Source of the DNA: Aplectana chamaeleonis
Lineage: Eukaryota; Nematoda; Chromadorea; Rhabditida; Cosmocercidae
Reading direction: 5' to 3'
Assembly: GCA_029168955.1 (NCBI GenBank)
Contig: JAPDOI010001360.1
Span: forward strand, 62,001 to 126,000
DNA: 64,000 nucleotides
Position numbers and translations under genes: made by a program. The notes beneath the pieces were generated by a model. That model ran no database searches. It was not told where the DNA came from and worked only from the letters and a program-made list of their open reading frames with translations. Below, piece by piece: positions 11,301-22,069 of this stretch (the first letter of the stretch is position 1; each line of letters opens with the position of its first letter).

Positions 11301-14300
11301 GGCTCAAAAAAGGTTTATGACTCAAGTACGTTCATAATTGAAATGCTTATTTCTGAAAACAAAGTGTTTCAGCACTGTTCAAACGCTTCCACTTTGCATT
11401 TCACAGCAAAAAGTATGGTTCAAGAAAGCGTTCATGTGTTCTCCCCCATGATTTATAATCGAGTTACACTTAAGAAAGTTGACGGTTTGTTTTCGATTCA
11501 AAGGCAGTGTTCAAGATAATCTTCGATTTTGAGATTAATTGCTTAATTGATTGTTTGGCGGTAGAACTGAAATGACGAAGAAACCGAGAAAAGACACGAA
11601 GTCCCTTACTCTCACCCCGTCTCTTTACTCTAATAGGAACTGTTCGTTGCGACAATGAAATCTTTTGTGGACCAGTCTTCTGCAATTCTCTACTCTCTGT
11701 TGCTTCGTACCTTCTTTCAGACCCTAACTAAAACTGTTTTGCTCAAAATATTCTTGCATTTTTGATTAGCCCTATTTTTTCACCGGTGACAACCACCGTG
11801 AACATGTTTATACAACCGGACAACTAGTCCATGTCATAGAATAATGACATCGAAAAAAGACGTTTTAGTGTGTTTCTCGCCGTTTCTCAGTATTTTTCGG
11901 AACACTTGGTGGCCAATGAATTATTTGAATGAAAAACTCGGGAACGAAGATCATCGTGAACACTGCCTTTAAAGGCATCGTACGCGCTGAAATCCACTTT
12001 CCATTTTTTACGCTCAATCCCTTCCTCGGGCCCCTGTGAGAACGTACAACGAGCTTGGCTGCTCAAAAACGTACCATTGTGAGCATAGAGGAAGTGGAAA
12101 GTAAGGAATTCCGTCAAAAGGGGCCGGCCCTTCCGTCAGTCATTTGGCACTTTCGCGATATTTGAGCAGAACGTCCTGTCGCTAAGTACAGGGCATGCCA
12201 CTGTACGCTGACGCACCGTCGGACGAAAGTGGCATTATCGACTGGAAAATTCTCGTCACACAACGAGCGAGGACGATGTGCAGATTGGCGTCCTCGGCGA
12301 TTTGCTTCCAACGCTGCGCCAGTGGACAAATTGTAGAACTGTTCCTTGCGCCCTCCGCGTAACTATCCCGAGTCGATGCCGGCGCGAATTTCAAATGATT
12401 TTCAGAAGTTTTTTTGAAACGTTTTTTTTTTGAAAAGTTGACGTTTTTGAGCGGGCTTTTCGCTACCTTTAGTCACTATAGGAGGCCAACAACTCAAAAA
12501 CGCTCAAAAACGAAACATGGTTTTCAGCGCGTACGATGCCTTTAAGCCAACATAAATCACCCTTGCTTAAGCTGTGAACACTGCAGGAGCTGCCGGGCGA
12601 GCGTTGCACTGGTTAATGATGTTGAATGTCTATTCCGAAGAGAACATGGAGGTTGCATTCAAGCTTGAGACTGCAATGAAGAACAGCACTTTCTACTCGG
12701 ATAGCAACGGTATTCAGGTACGGCTCATCACAAAAGCTTCACCTCATACCGGATTCGGCTAAATTTTCGGGGATCATAACTCCCTTCCCACGGGGTCCTG
12801 TACGATCTCAGAGACATCATTAGAATCATCGTAGGATAGTTTTCAAAATGGGCAGGAAAACCAGGAAAACGACTATGAGGTTTGACTGTGCCTTTAACGC
12901 TCTTGTTTGAACCACGGTTACTGTCTATGAAGTCCGCGTCATTTAACTAGGGAGGCACGACGCCGCTAGGCGGCAAGGCTGTATGAAGAGGAATGAACCA
13001 CGGTGGTGGCTATCGATCGTCTGGTCTGGCGCCCAACTCAGACATTCGTGGGGATGTTCACGAGAAAGACGACGGATCTTCCCTCGAAACAGCCGGAGAA
13101 CTTTCCCCAAATCGAAGGGAGGCGGAGGGGACCTCCGGCCAGTAGGTCTTCCCTTGTTCTTTCGGTAAGTGGTCTTAACCATGCTGTCGCAACCCAACAC
13201 CCATTGTTCATTGATTGATCAGAAATCAGCTCGCTAGAACTCGTTGTTTTGAGCAGTTTTCTGTTCTTAGAAAACTGAAATAGGGCCAAAAATATTCTTC
13301 TTCTACGACTGGTCACAGAGAAACTTGTTATCTCCCATGAGACCCGGACAGAGACACCTTACGCAGTCCTTAATTTGCAAATCTGTCCCTCAACTTGCGA
13401 AATGCAAGACCACCTCGATACTAGCCAGTTTGCATCACCGTATACGCTGCGGCTTTGTTTTCGCGTTCATCATGCTCGGGAGGAGGCCAAGGGAACAACC
13501 GTGATGCGAACTCCCCTTGTTCTCCACCGCAATCGACTGTTTCGAGTGTTACTCGTTGTGCACATATAATTCGACTGGAGAGGTGCGAGACGTCCCCCGG
13601 GAGGGAACGTCTCACTCCTCTCCCATCGACCGAGTGATAACGACTAAATCAGGTCTGTTGCCCTCGGGAACTTCCCCACAAAAATCTGAGAAGTGCTGAG
13701 TGCTGCCTGCTACTTGAATGACAAGGAAGATACGTATAATGCATTCCTTTACCGAGTTTGCCTCAATTTTTCTTCGTGTGCTGCGGATCAATTTCTCTTA
13801 TGCCGTTGCAGTTGCTCCGACGTTTTGACAACAAGTTTTATCCAATGGCATCGGCGGCGATTCTGGAAAACCGAGAAATGAGGCTGTCGGTAGCTAGTAA
13901 TGTTCCACATGGTGTCTCTTCCAAGTCTTCTGCTATGGAAATGATTGTCGGTACGCTTGTTTTCAGAACTACTGAGTACATACGCACCTGAGTAATTTTA
14001 CTTCTATCAGCGGAAAAAAGTTAGCCAGTACATATGCCAGTACATGTACATATCTCTTTGGTTGATGTTCCCTCCGCTTTCATACAATACTATGCCTGGA
14101 AATCACCTTAAAGGCAGTGTTCACGGTAAAAAACCGTATTTTAGTTTTCGATGTTTTTGAGCAGCTAAGTCTACTAAGTAAAGGTTAATAGAAAGTAGTC
14201 CCCACAGAACACTTAAATACCGGAAAAAATCGTTCAAAGAAGTCTCTGAATAAGTTGGATGTGCCTGTTTGCGTGTTTCTGAGAATGCAGACAACGCATT

Positions 14301-17300
14301 GAACATGACGTCGTTGAAATGGTTTCGCGCTTCAAAATTCTTAGGTAAATGGCTTTGCTTTCTGTTTGCTGATCTGAACGCTTTTTAATAATAAGAGGGC
14401 TATTTCACATGCTGGGATGTTGAAACCTTTTGCGATAAAAAATATTCGAAAATTCGGTGCCCTTTCCCACGGTAACACGGACGCCGGCAACCGTTATAAG
14501 GCGTGGGCGGGATGGCCCAATAGGTTGGCTGGCCTACGAGATTTTCACCCACTTCCCGGTCGTTTTCATCGCACTTCCGTTCTTTTTTTTTCTTAGAGGG
14601 ACTCAAAGCTTATGTTTTAGCCAAAAACGGGCAACTTTTTCTATGTGAACACTGCCTTTGAAGGCAGGGATCGCGATAAAATCGGTTGTTGTGCTATTCC
14701 CATGGAATGGTAGATCTGGCCATCAAAAAAGTGAAAATAAGTGAAAATAATTCGAGAAAAACGCTCTGGAACAAGTTATTGCTTGGTGTCCTCCCGCCCC
14801 CATTTAACGTGATCTCTATAAAAACCTGTTTTGTCAACTTTTTTTTGCTGACTACTTCAAGAGCAAAATAAAAGGCGGATAAATAAGGATTAGTGAAAAT
14901 CCCGTTAATTAGGGGGCCGACCGACACGTGTAAATAGCCGCTGTGCCTTATTTTTGAGCGTTTTCCCGCCAATTTCCGGGTGTTTTCACTTATTTTTACT
15001 TTTGTGATATCCAAATCTAAATTTTCATGAAGAGAGCTCAAAAGTAGTTTTTGTCGCGAACCCTGCCTTTAATCTGGAAATCTCTCAAACGTTTTCGATT
15101 CAACCCTGCCGTTCGTAGAATTTGGTCAGAAACCGTGCTAGGTCGGGTTTTCACGTCTTTTTAGTGTTTTTTTTGTGTAACTCGCTTCAAAGCCAAATTT
15201 GAGCGAAACTAGGGATATATTTATGATCCTGGCGTTGAGAGCTATCCAGTGGTATAGCCTGTTGCCAGGGTTTAGTTAGAACCATGAAAGTTTCGCAATC
15301 GACCAACTCTCTATGTACGGTAGACACAGAGAAAAGCAGACAGAAACGCTAGCGCCCCATTCGCCACGGCACTGTAATTACATACATGGCTGATTAAGAA
15401 ACTTTAAATAGTTCTCAATGTAGGCCCCACAATGGCAGGACCACTGGATAGCCTTCAACGCCGGGATCATGAGTATCACCCTAACTTCGCTCAAAGTTGA
15501 CTTTGAAGCGAGTTCTACAAAAAAGACGAAAAAGGCGAGTAAACCCAACCTCGCTCTCTTTTTGACCAAATCCTTGAAGGCGCAGAATAAGGAAGTTCGT
15601 GTTTCGTTGTGACTTTGTTATTTCTGTTGCTCATCAAGTGAACGTGAGAAGGTAGTATATAAAGTGCAGTCCATCGTGACGACAGAATTTTTCTCATCTT
15701 CCGTTTAATACTGCAGAACGGGAAGTTATTACTGATGATCATTATGGTCCTGGCCATTTCGCCTCGGAAGACGGTAATCGTACTGTTGAAATGAAATTCA
15801 CGATTCTGCTCGAAAAATTGAAGTCGCAAGATAAGGTATTTCGTGTTTCGTTGTGACTTCATTATTTCTCTTGCTCATCAAGTGAACGTGAGAGGTTCCG
15901 CAGCGCAGTATCCACTGCGATTAGGCGTCGTCCATACTTCCGCCGCGAAAGTGCATTTCAACCATATCGACCACGTGGCGGCGCGCCGCGACACCGCAGG
16001 ACCTTTAAGGGATGATTAGAGTTCCGCCGCTGAAAGGCGCGGCAGCATGCAATGGAGGGCAATCGATCGTGCGGCGCTGCATGATCAATACTCCTCCGCT
16101 GCATGCTGCCGCGCCTTTCAGCGGCGGGGTTCCTGGTAGGCCGGTCGCCTGCGAATGGATATCACGCAATACTGCGTCCACGACAAAATACACACTATTT
16201 TCTTGACAGAGTGTTTATTCATCTCCTCTCGAAAATAGGGTCTAATCTTCTATCATCCAACACAGGCTCGTGTGTGGGTGCTCAACACGAAGCTGGAATT
16301 CATTTCGTCCTCTCCCTCTTTACCTAAATATTCTATATGTGAGGTGATTTTGTTCAATTTCAGATTTGACTAAAACTTCACCTCTTGAGACTTTTAAGGC
16401 AGTGATCATTGATAAGATACTTCTTTCGATATTTCAAAATCATGTACCATTCTAGGCAAGGTTGAAAAAATTTCAAGTGAATTTCGAAATGTGGATTCGC
16501 GCCAGTTTCTGCTAAATTCGATATCACTTTTCCATTTTCGTGGTATTTGCTCTATAGTTGTACACGAAAGAAATTTTCGAAAGGTTTTTTCGAAATTTTT
16601 TCGTTCGTTCGAAAAATTCGTCGAACGAAATTTTTTCAGAACTCCGTTCGTTCGAGCTTTTGCCAAACGAAAATTTTCGAAAATTCGTTTGTTCGGAATT
16701 TTTTCAGAACAAATTTCGAAAGTTCCGACGAATTTCGAAAAAATACGAAATTTCGAAAAAATCGAAATTTCGATTAGTTTCGAATTTCGTTCGTTCGACC
16801 TCCAAAATTTTTAAAGTTTTTCGAAAATCGTTCGTTCAAATTTTTTCGAACGAAATTTTCTCAATTTTCGTTCGTTCGAAATTCTTTCGAACGAAATTTT
16901 TTCATTTTTCGTTCGTTCGAATTGTTTTCGAAATTGTACAATTATAATTTGCCCTCAAAATGAGTGTCTCTCTTTATGATTTTCAATGCGAACATAATTC
17001 GGACAAGGAGTAGTGCATTGCATTTAAAAAAAAGCATGAAAGAAGAAAATGTGGAGTGATCGAAATCATGAAGAAATCCATGGTAGTATTAGGAATATGA
17101 ATACCTTCGGGTGGCCGATCATCGTTATATAATCTAACAAGAAAGAACTGTCGATTAGAACACAAACCAAACGAATACGAGGCTATCTACCAACCAAAAC
17201 TTTGAAACAAACGTATTATTGCCTTCCAGGTCGGATGTCTGGCGTTTACGTCGCGGTGTCGTAGTGCAGTTCACGACGACACGACACACCATCAGACGGC

Positions 17301-20300
17301 GCTAAACAGCGCACATTGTGGAAAAGTGTAGATTGGCCGCGACACAGGCACGACACAGTCGCGCATAGCAGCTCCACTAGATTGGCCGCGCGCGACGATT
17401 GTCAGTGCTAGACGCGATCGATCACTGCGCTGGGCGCGGCGGGTTGTACCAGTTCCTACACCGCGACCCCGTCGCCGCGACAGAAGTGTGCACTAGGCCT
17501 TAGAGTTCACCTGCATAAATTTTGGAAAAGGCGCCGCAAGCGGCTGCCTCACCGCCTGAGATGAGCAGGCGACGCGGCGGCCGCTCGGCGGTGATGGTGT
17601 CATAAAGGAGGAAAATCTCCCAGAAACTAGCACGTCATTGATAAGTCGGTGTGATTAGAGTTAAATTGAGTACGGGATATCAATGTTCTGTGATCTAGTG
17701 CATAGGAAAGCAGAGTCAATCCAGTTAAAACTTATTGAAGCCCACAAATTTATCGCTTACTCTTTGATTTCGGCGTACTTTTTAGTTTTGATTGTGAAGT
17801 TTACTTTTCCACATTAGACTCTAATTCCTGAGTAAATCAATAACCTGAACACCGCTGTTTGAAGAGTCAGAGTGACCAAATTTTCAGGAGTCGTGAGAAT
17901 TTTCGGGAATCAGTTGCAGATTTTTTTTCGATCGCCTATTCGAGCATCGTCACCTGCATTTCGTCCAGTATTACTGTAGTTAAATAGTTTATATTTCTTT
18001 CGGCCGATAAATAGGACCGAATAGCTCGTTTGTTAGCGAGTCCAATTAATGTTCGATAAATTGAGAAATTCAATACGCTCAGTAACTGAACCATTCAGAA
18101 AAACGATGAATATCGGATCCTACAGGAACATAGACCTACAAATTTGGTTTAAGATATGATTTTCAAAAGACAACGGTTGTTTCAAAATGCAGTGTGAGTG
18201 GAAATTCGAGTCTAAATTGGCTTCTAGTTCGACTTTAGCAAATCAGCAGTCCTGCGTCATCGTCCCATTTGACGCGACAAGTTTTACAGAGCGAGGCTAC
18301 GCGATTGCTTTAATGGCGCGGCGCGCCGCATCACCTCGTTTTTCGCCGCGCCGCTCGGCGGCGAAAGTATAAACGACCCCCAATACAGGCTTATCCTCTG
18401 ATTCGGAGCCATATTTACTCTGTTCCTTCGCGCGCATGTGCGGAGCGAGGGTAGAGACAGCGAGAAACTGGAGGGAGACCGAGACGCAGCATACGCACGC
18501 AGACGCAAGCGAAGAAAGAAAGTAAGTTTCACTCCGAAACAGAGAATTGCTAAGCAAGCAACGTTGCAGCCGGTGACGTATTAGGTTCCCCGTTGACAGT
18601 GTCTTTATGGTACAGACAGTTTTTCAGGTGGAAGAGAACGCTGAGTACTACCACACCCATACGCCAGCAGGCCATCTCTCTGTACAAACAACACTTTACC
18701 CTCCCATACTGCTAGCATCACCGACAAGTACGTATGTGGCGAACAAAGAATTTCAAGTGGTTATATTTAATTCTATACACGGACGCATAGTTCCGTCTTG
18801 CTCATTTCATTAATGAGAGTAGTGGTACAACTCTTCCGCTCTCCTCGCCGGTGTTCTCGATGGAGCCATAATGACGTTGTGCTGGCAAACAAGAAAATAG
18901 AGTCAGCAGGGCATTGTGAAAGGGTGTCGATTCGGAATTTATCAGCGCTGACTCGTTCTCAACAGCTTCACTTTTTCGTGTGCTCGAGGAATGAGCTAGC
19001 TGGGCTGATCCATTCCATTTTCTTACAAACGTTGTATTGCCTCCTTCTTCTCTGAGAAAATTTGCTTTGACCGTGGCGGGACGGCACCACAACCCGAGAC
19101 CGTGCCGGGCCGATGTAGCAACGGCACAGTAATCCGAGCCCGAGCCGCGACACTGTAGCAACGGCTCCGGAATCTTGGAAGATTCCTTCTTGTTCGCAAC
19201 AGTACAGCAACGGCACCGCAATCATGAACGGTTCCGCGATAGCGAAGCGTGGGCCTCGCAACAGCTTCGAGCCGGCTTCGCGATACCACCGCGACACCAC
19301 CGCTACACTTGCAGACATGAAAAAATGGTTCAGCGAATGATCACGTCCTGATGTGTTTGTCACATGCACAGCCGGTATAAAAGGTGCCTCATCTTATTCG
19401 AGTCCTCATTCGGCATTCTGATGCCGGCCCTGGAAGGTGACTTCGAGTCCCTCTCCGGAGGCCAGCATATTTTTGACCGCTGAGGGATAGGGGATCCCAC
19501 GGCTGGGGATGGGGCGGTTTTCGCCGCTGTCCGCAGTGAAGGTGGTTCCTCACCGCAGACCTCGGCGAAGGTTAAGCCCTTGTCCAGACCTAGGCGAGGC
19601 TTTCTCTGGGGGGGGGGGGCAGCCAGATGCAGGCACCGTCGCGGCCCGAATAAGGCACCGTCGAGATAGGGTTGAGGTAATTCCAGAACGGGTTTGGGAG
19701 CCGTCGCGTCCTGGTTGAGACACCGACGCGGGGTTGATGCAATGGGATAGCTGGTGGAGGGACTCTGAATAGACACTACAGCGATTAGGAGCCTTCAAGG
19801 CAGGGTTGGTCTGCCGCCGGTGCAAATTTTCTCAGAGTTGTCGACATTGTGAAAGGGTCTTGATTGGAAATTCACCGAAGCCGACTCGTCGTGTATTTAA
19901 AGGCAGTGGTCGCGCTCAAATATGCTCGTCTTCTTTTCCTCTCTAAACCCTTTTCTGGGAATAGAGTAGTAGAACCTATAAGAAAAACTCGCGAAAAAAA
20001 CGCTGTTCTAGGCCAAATTTGAAGCCTGAACTTTCTTGTCTTTTGATGGTGGACGAGTCCACCCCACATCATCGCCATCGATGATCTCTAATATCGAACA
20101 TCAGCTGGCTTGAAATTGAATTTCAATCAATGAACTTTCGGATTTATGTGCACATCTAGTCAAAAACATTGGTTGAAGTGCTTGCTTTCATTGTTCAACT
20201 GTTTTATTAGGTAAATTTGCATTTAATTCTTCCTCTGAGTGTCGATGATTTTTGAATGCTTGGAATGAGACTGTGATCTTTCTGTGCACCTGTGCACGAA

Positions 20301-22069
20301 CTGGAAATTAAGGGTCTTAATAACTCTAATACTAGCCCGTTTTTCACCGCGCTACCTTCATAGTTTTTGAGCTGTTTTATATCTAAGCTGATTTTTGTAG
20401 TTTTTTCGATAACGTTTTTCATCGTGACCACTGCCTTTAAGGCCGCAGTGTCATTATCAATCAAAAGGACACATTCATCAAAGTGCTCACTATAAACTTC
20501 GTGAATGAGTTTTGCATGAAAAAATAATTGTGATAGCTCTCGAAGCAAAATTAGCGTCGAAAAAACGGGCCCGAACGCTCTCTCAAACCCGCAAAGCTGC
20601 TTAGGGCATTGTTATACCTAAACTTTGCGACCGCGACAGGTGCGGTCAATTGTTACGAATCGTGTCGGGACCAGTAGACAAATGCTGTCACAGGAACAGT
20701 TTGTAGCACCTGTCGCGGTCGCTGGCTCGAAAGGGGATGTTATGCTTGAAATGTGGAAACCGTGCGGTAACCGTTCGCTGACGCGGCTGTCCGTTGCAGT
20801 GCACTGCACTGCGACGGGGCCAGCGACAGCGAACTAGTCACATCCAGTACCCTGCCGGGTGTTTCTTGGCCCTGAGCGACAGCGACGTCGCAGTGTTCTG
20901 TGACCTCGATGGACCTGTCGTGGGTTATAACAATGGCCTTATATCCCGGTGTTTAGTTTGAGCTTTTTGGCTCCCAGTTATTGTCAGTGACACCGACACT
21001 GCTGTTACACTGCTGGATTTGACCCGCATTCATTTGGAAAGATTCGTTTTTGAAAACATTCGGAAATCTTCGTCAGGCAGAACGCTGACAAATTCCAGGT
21101 TCCTCCCTATACAAAACAATTCTGACCATTAAAGGTCAACGCTGGCAGTGATAAACTCTTGTTGGTGCTGATAACAGAAACTGGGCTCTAGGGGACGCCA
21201 CCGGAACACAAACAATCTTCTGAACCATGTTTTGCCTCTGAGAGGAAGTCCGGCCTTAAACTTAAACGCTATTCAGCTTCTTACAATAAGGGCTATAAAC
21301 TCTTTTCTGTGGAAGACTAAGGAACATTTACAAGCAGTGCCTTCAATGATTGTGGTTAGAAGGGGGGGGGGCTGGGTGACGAGAATGAATATCCTTTGAC
21401 TCGGAGAGAACATTACGTACAACAAAGTCAATTTCGTTACGAATCGAAGGGTACATGAGTTTCATTGCAGATATCTCATCGAGTGATCGTCCGTTCGCCA
21501 TTCCACCAATGGCATGCAACTATCAGCTGATGTCCGTTCGCCCAATCCCAAGCGGTGAACGACTTCTGACTATCTTCAATCATGGCGTGCGCAATGAAGT
21601 GCAAGATCCCATCGAATGTGGAAGCGGTTTCGAGGTAAAACATTGGGAAGAATATATAGAAGCAGAAGCTAGTCATGAGCGATGAGCTGAGTAGTTGCAG
21701 GAGATAAGCTGCAGTTGCCTCAATATTAAGTGCGCGTTTAGTTTGAACGATTGATCAGCAGTAATAGTCGTATAGATTCAAAAATAATCGTGCTCGAACT
21801 CGTGGTCTCGGCGCGACTTCGTCAACATTGCGTTTCGCAACACTGGCCGTCTGCAACCGCGCATGTGATTTCGCTCCGATGTGGACAATGCATATGGGAT
21901 TCGAATTCAGGATTTCTTGAAAAGTTATTTGAATTCACTCAAAGTGACGTCCATACAAGAAGCCGATCTCGCCGGAATCAAACTGAAAGAAAGCGAAGTC
22001 TTCAGTGTGAACAGCTATCATCCTGTTCTGAAACCATTCAAATTTCTCTCCTTATTGCTCTATATTTGA
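5341..22069 (+). CDS. Alpha-mannosidase II-like (GH38), C-terminal half, multi-exon
   Basis: Glycoside hydrolase family 38. Class II enzymes trim mannose from N-glycans in the Golgi; lysosomal relatives degrade them. Exons I can support: 5341-5500 (LVVYNSLPFKVQDVISVPVD), 10339-10432 (EKFELEGGSFGTIHNGTTG), 11254-11312 (SWGGPYVMSIPEGSKK), 11373-11484 (HVFSPMIYNRVTL), 12587-12717 (STFYSDSNGIQ), 13812-13950 (NKFYPMASAAILENREMRLS then HGVSS), 18628-18727, 21471-21634 (MACNYQLMSVRPIPSGERLL) and 21911-22069 ending in TGA. Phases agree across the joins 11312/11373, 11484/12587, 12717/13812, 18727/21471 and 21634/21911. Every listed exon has AG and GT borders. At least one exon is missing near 5.5-10.3 kb, 10.4-11.25 kb and 14-18.6 kb. 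The N-terminal catalytic domain is not seen and should lie upstream of 5341. The FYPM and HGVSS signatures fit the Golgi class better than the lysosomal one. The introns are packed with mobile elements. Confidence 0.85.
5533..5562. repeat. (AATCA)n microsatellite
   Basis: About five tandem copies of AATCA lie just inside the intron after the first visible alpha-mannosidase exon. Confidence 0.7.
5976..6117 (+). ncRNA. TATA plus structured-RNA module, copy A
   Basis: TATAAAAGG lies at 5979-5987. Hairpin 1 is TCGGC/GCCGA (6012-6029). Hairpin 2 is AGTGA/TCACT (6038-6068), with an inner AAAG/CTTT. An Sm-like site AATTTTTGG is at 6084-6092. The last segment, GCAGCTGAGGGGATGGTACC, is a weakened version of hairpin 3. 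The sequence stays similar to copy D for about 60 bases further. The architecture (two hairpins, Sm site, terminal hairpin) resembles SL or SmY RNA. Transcription is inferred only. Confidence 0.5.
6185..6345. repeat. GC-rich tandem array, about 22-bp unit
   Basis: Five to six copies of GGCGGGCGGATCGCTGGCTACT with substitutions. A related, less regular array lies on the other side of the module at about 5660-5830. Confidence 0.8.
6420..8623 (+). pseudogene. PLE1: degenerate Penelope-like retroelement ORF (RT plus GIY-YIG)
   Basis: The frame starts near 6420 with no clear initiator. The N-terminal part (to 6974) is followed by an in-frame TGA at 6975, then the reverse transcriptase core resumes in the same frame at about 6978. 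The core has FDVTSLYTNV (about 7400), GLAMGSRLAPLLA (about 7590) and RYIEDIF (about 7683), where active elements carry YIDD. A frameshift falls between about 8040 and 8090. The tail has Cys-rich CVRRGCTYC and a GIY-YIG nuclease start VVYKI, then a TAA at 8312 and CGEFYIGETGRPL. The frame ends at 8623. One frameshift, two stops and an altered catalytic motif mean it is dead. It has the same sense as the host gene and lies in its intron. Confidence 0.88.
8774..9251. mobile_element. MITE with 15-bp perfect TIR inside the PLE1 3' region
   Basis: It begins CCCTAGTTATACACC at 8774 and ends with the exact reverse complement GGTGTATAACTAGGG at 9251. It is 478 bp and non-coding. It separates the PLE1 coding region from the PLE1 hammerhead-like tail, so it inserted after PLE1. 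Confidence 0.8.
9303..9346 (+). ncRNA. Degenerate hammerhead ribozyme motif of PLE1
   Basis: CTGATGA (9310-9316), one extra A, stem II GGGTC-TAT-GACCC, then GAAA (9331-9334) and a two-base-pair stem III, CG-TTG-CG. The U expected before the cleavage base is replaced (GATA follows), and no stem I partner is apparent. Penelope-like elements are known to carry hammerheads in their terminal repeats. This one looks inactive. Confidence 0.6.
9443..9521. repeat. (GA)n-rich microsatellite
   Basis: Interrupted GAGAGA tract with GGGA and TATA variants. The Ser/Leu-rich frames opposite it are artefacts. Confidence 0.85.
11502..11968. mobile_element. TTAA-class MITE, abutting the next one
   Basis: Left end AGGCAGTGTTCAAGATAAT, right end ATCATCGTGAACACTGCCT. 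It is bordered by TCAA on the left and TTAA (11969-11972) on the right. It begins about 17 bases after the donor of the alpha-mannosidase exon ending at 11484. Confidence 0.75.
11973..12541. mobile_element. TTAA-class MITE, CATCGTACGCGCTGAAA subfamily
   Basis: Left end AGGCATCGTACGCGCTGAAA at 11973, right end its reverse complement TTTTCAGCGCGTACGATGCCT at 12541, with TTAA at 11969-11972 and 12542-12545. It shares its left TTAA with the preceding MITE. It ends about 45 bases before the acceptor of the exon at 12587. Single termini of the same subfamily occur near 54258 and 61866. Confidence 0.82.
14112..14657. mobile_element. TTAA-class MITE
   Basis: Left end AGGCAGTGTTCACGGTAAAA after TTAA (14108-14111), right end TATGTGAACACTGCCT before TTGA (14658-14661). 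The internal part (GGCCCAATAGGTTGGCTGGCC) is shared with the copies at 43165 and 45608. Confidence 0.75.
14662..15068. mobile_element. TTAA-class MITE, GGGATCGCGATAAA subfamily
   Basis: Left end AGGCAGGGATCGCGATAAAA, right end TTTTTGTCGCGAACCCTGCCT, then TTAA (15069-15072). The interior is also partly palindromic. It is joined end to end with the MITE before it, sharing one TTGA. Confidence 0.75.
15105..15590. repeat. Fold-back repeat, arms about 150 bp
   Basis: 15105-15262 is matched by the reverse complement of 15428-15590. A representative pair is GAGAGCTATCCAGTGGT against ACCACTGGATAGCCTTC. Confidence 0.7.
15575..15895. repeat. 80-bp direct repeat
   Basis: The segment TTCGTGTTTCGTTGTGACTT with the following GCTCATCAAGTGAACGTGAG occurs at about 15575-15655 and again at 15817-15895, about 242 bp apart. 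Confidence 0.8.
16022..16127. repeat. 28-bp perfect inverted repeat
   Basis: CCGCCGCTGAAAGGCGCGGC and eight more bases at 16022-16049 recur as their exact reverse complement at 16100-16127, around a 50-base centre that includes TCGATCGTG. Confidence 0.85.
16552..16952. mobile_element. MITE with TTCGAACGAAA low-complexity core, copy 1
   Basis: Ends are TATAGTTGTACACGAAAG and the approximate reverse complement CGAAATTGTACAATTATA. The 400-bp body consists almost entirely of TTCGTTCGAA and AATTTTTTC permutations. A 178-bp relative with the same ends lies at 41752-41929. Confidence 0.7.
17240..17500. repeat. GC-rich degenerate repeat rich in CGACAC/GTGTCG words
   Basis: Many copies of GACACGAC, GATTGGCCGCG and GTCGCG in both orientations. 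No clear boundaries or coding sense. Confidence 0.4.
18400..18545 (+). repeat. Dispersed repeat copy 1
   Basis: The segment containing TGTGCGGAGCGAGGGTAGAG and ACGCACGCAGACGC recurs inverted at 40515-40672 with about 80% identity by eye. It lies about 80 bases upstream of the alpha-mannosidase exon at 18628. Confidence 0.75.
18911..18960 (+). repeat. Direct repeat flanking element B, left copy
   Basis: CATTGTGAAAGGGTGTCGAT with the following 30 bases recurs in the same orientation at 19846-19893, 935 bp downstream. The pair brackets element B. Confidence 0.65.
19050..19837 (+). mobile_element. TIR element B carrying the structured-RNA module
   Basis: 16-bp perfect ends: CTCTGAGAAAATTTGC (19050-19065) and GCAAATTTTCTCAGAG (19822-19837). 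Inside are a left array with ACGGCACCACAACCCGAGAC words, then TATA and the structured segment, then a right array with GGCACCGTCGCGGCCCGAA words. It has a similar length and plan to element A but different termini and different arrays. Confidence 0.7.
19374..19504 (+). ncRNA. TATA plus structured-RNA module, copy B
   Basis: TATAAAAGG lies at 19376-19384. Hairpin 1 is CGGCAT-TCTG-ATGCCG (19411-19426), fully paired here. Hairpin 2 is GACT-TCG-AGTC (19439-19449). The Sm-like site ATTTTTGA is at 19469-19476. Hairpin 3 is ACCG-CTGA-GGGAT...ATCCC-A-CGG. Relative to copy C, both hairpin 1 and hairpin 3 pairs change on both sides and stay paired. Confidence 0.55.
19901..20436. mobile_element. TTAA-class MITE
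   Basis: Left end AGGCAGTGGTCGCGCTC after TTAA (19897-19900). Right end CATCGTGACCACTGCCT before TTAA (20437-20440). Intact 4-bp TSD. Confidence 0.8.
20627..20722. repeat. Inverted repeat with 17-bp perfect arms
   Basis: GCGACCGCGACAGGTGC near 20627 and GCACCTGTCGCGGTCGC near 20706. CGACAG words continue to about 20940. Confidence 0.75.
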
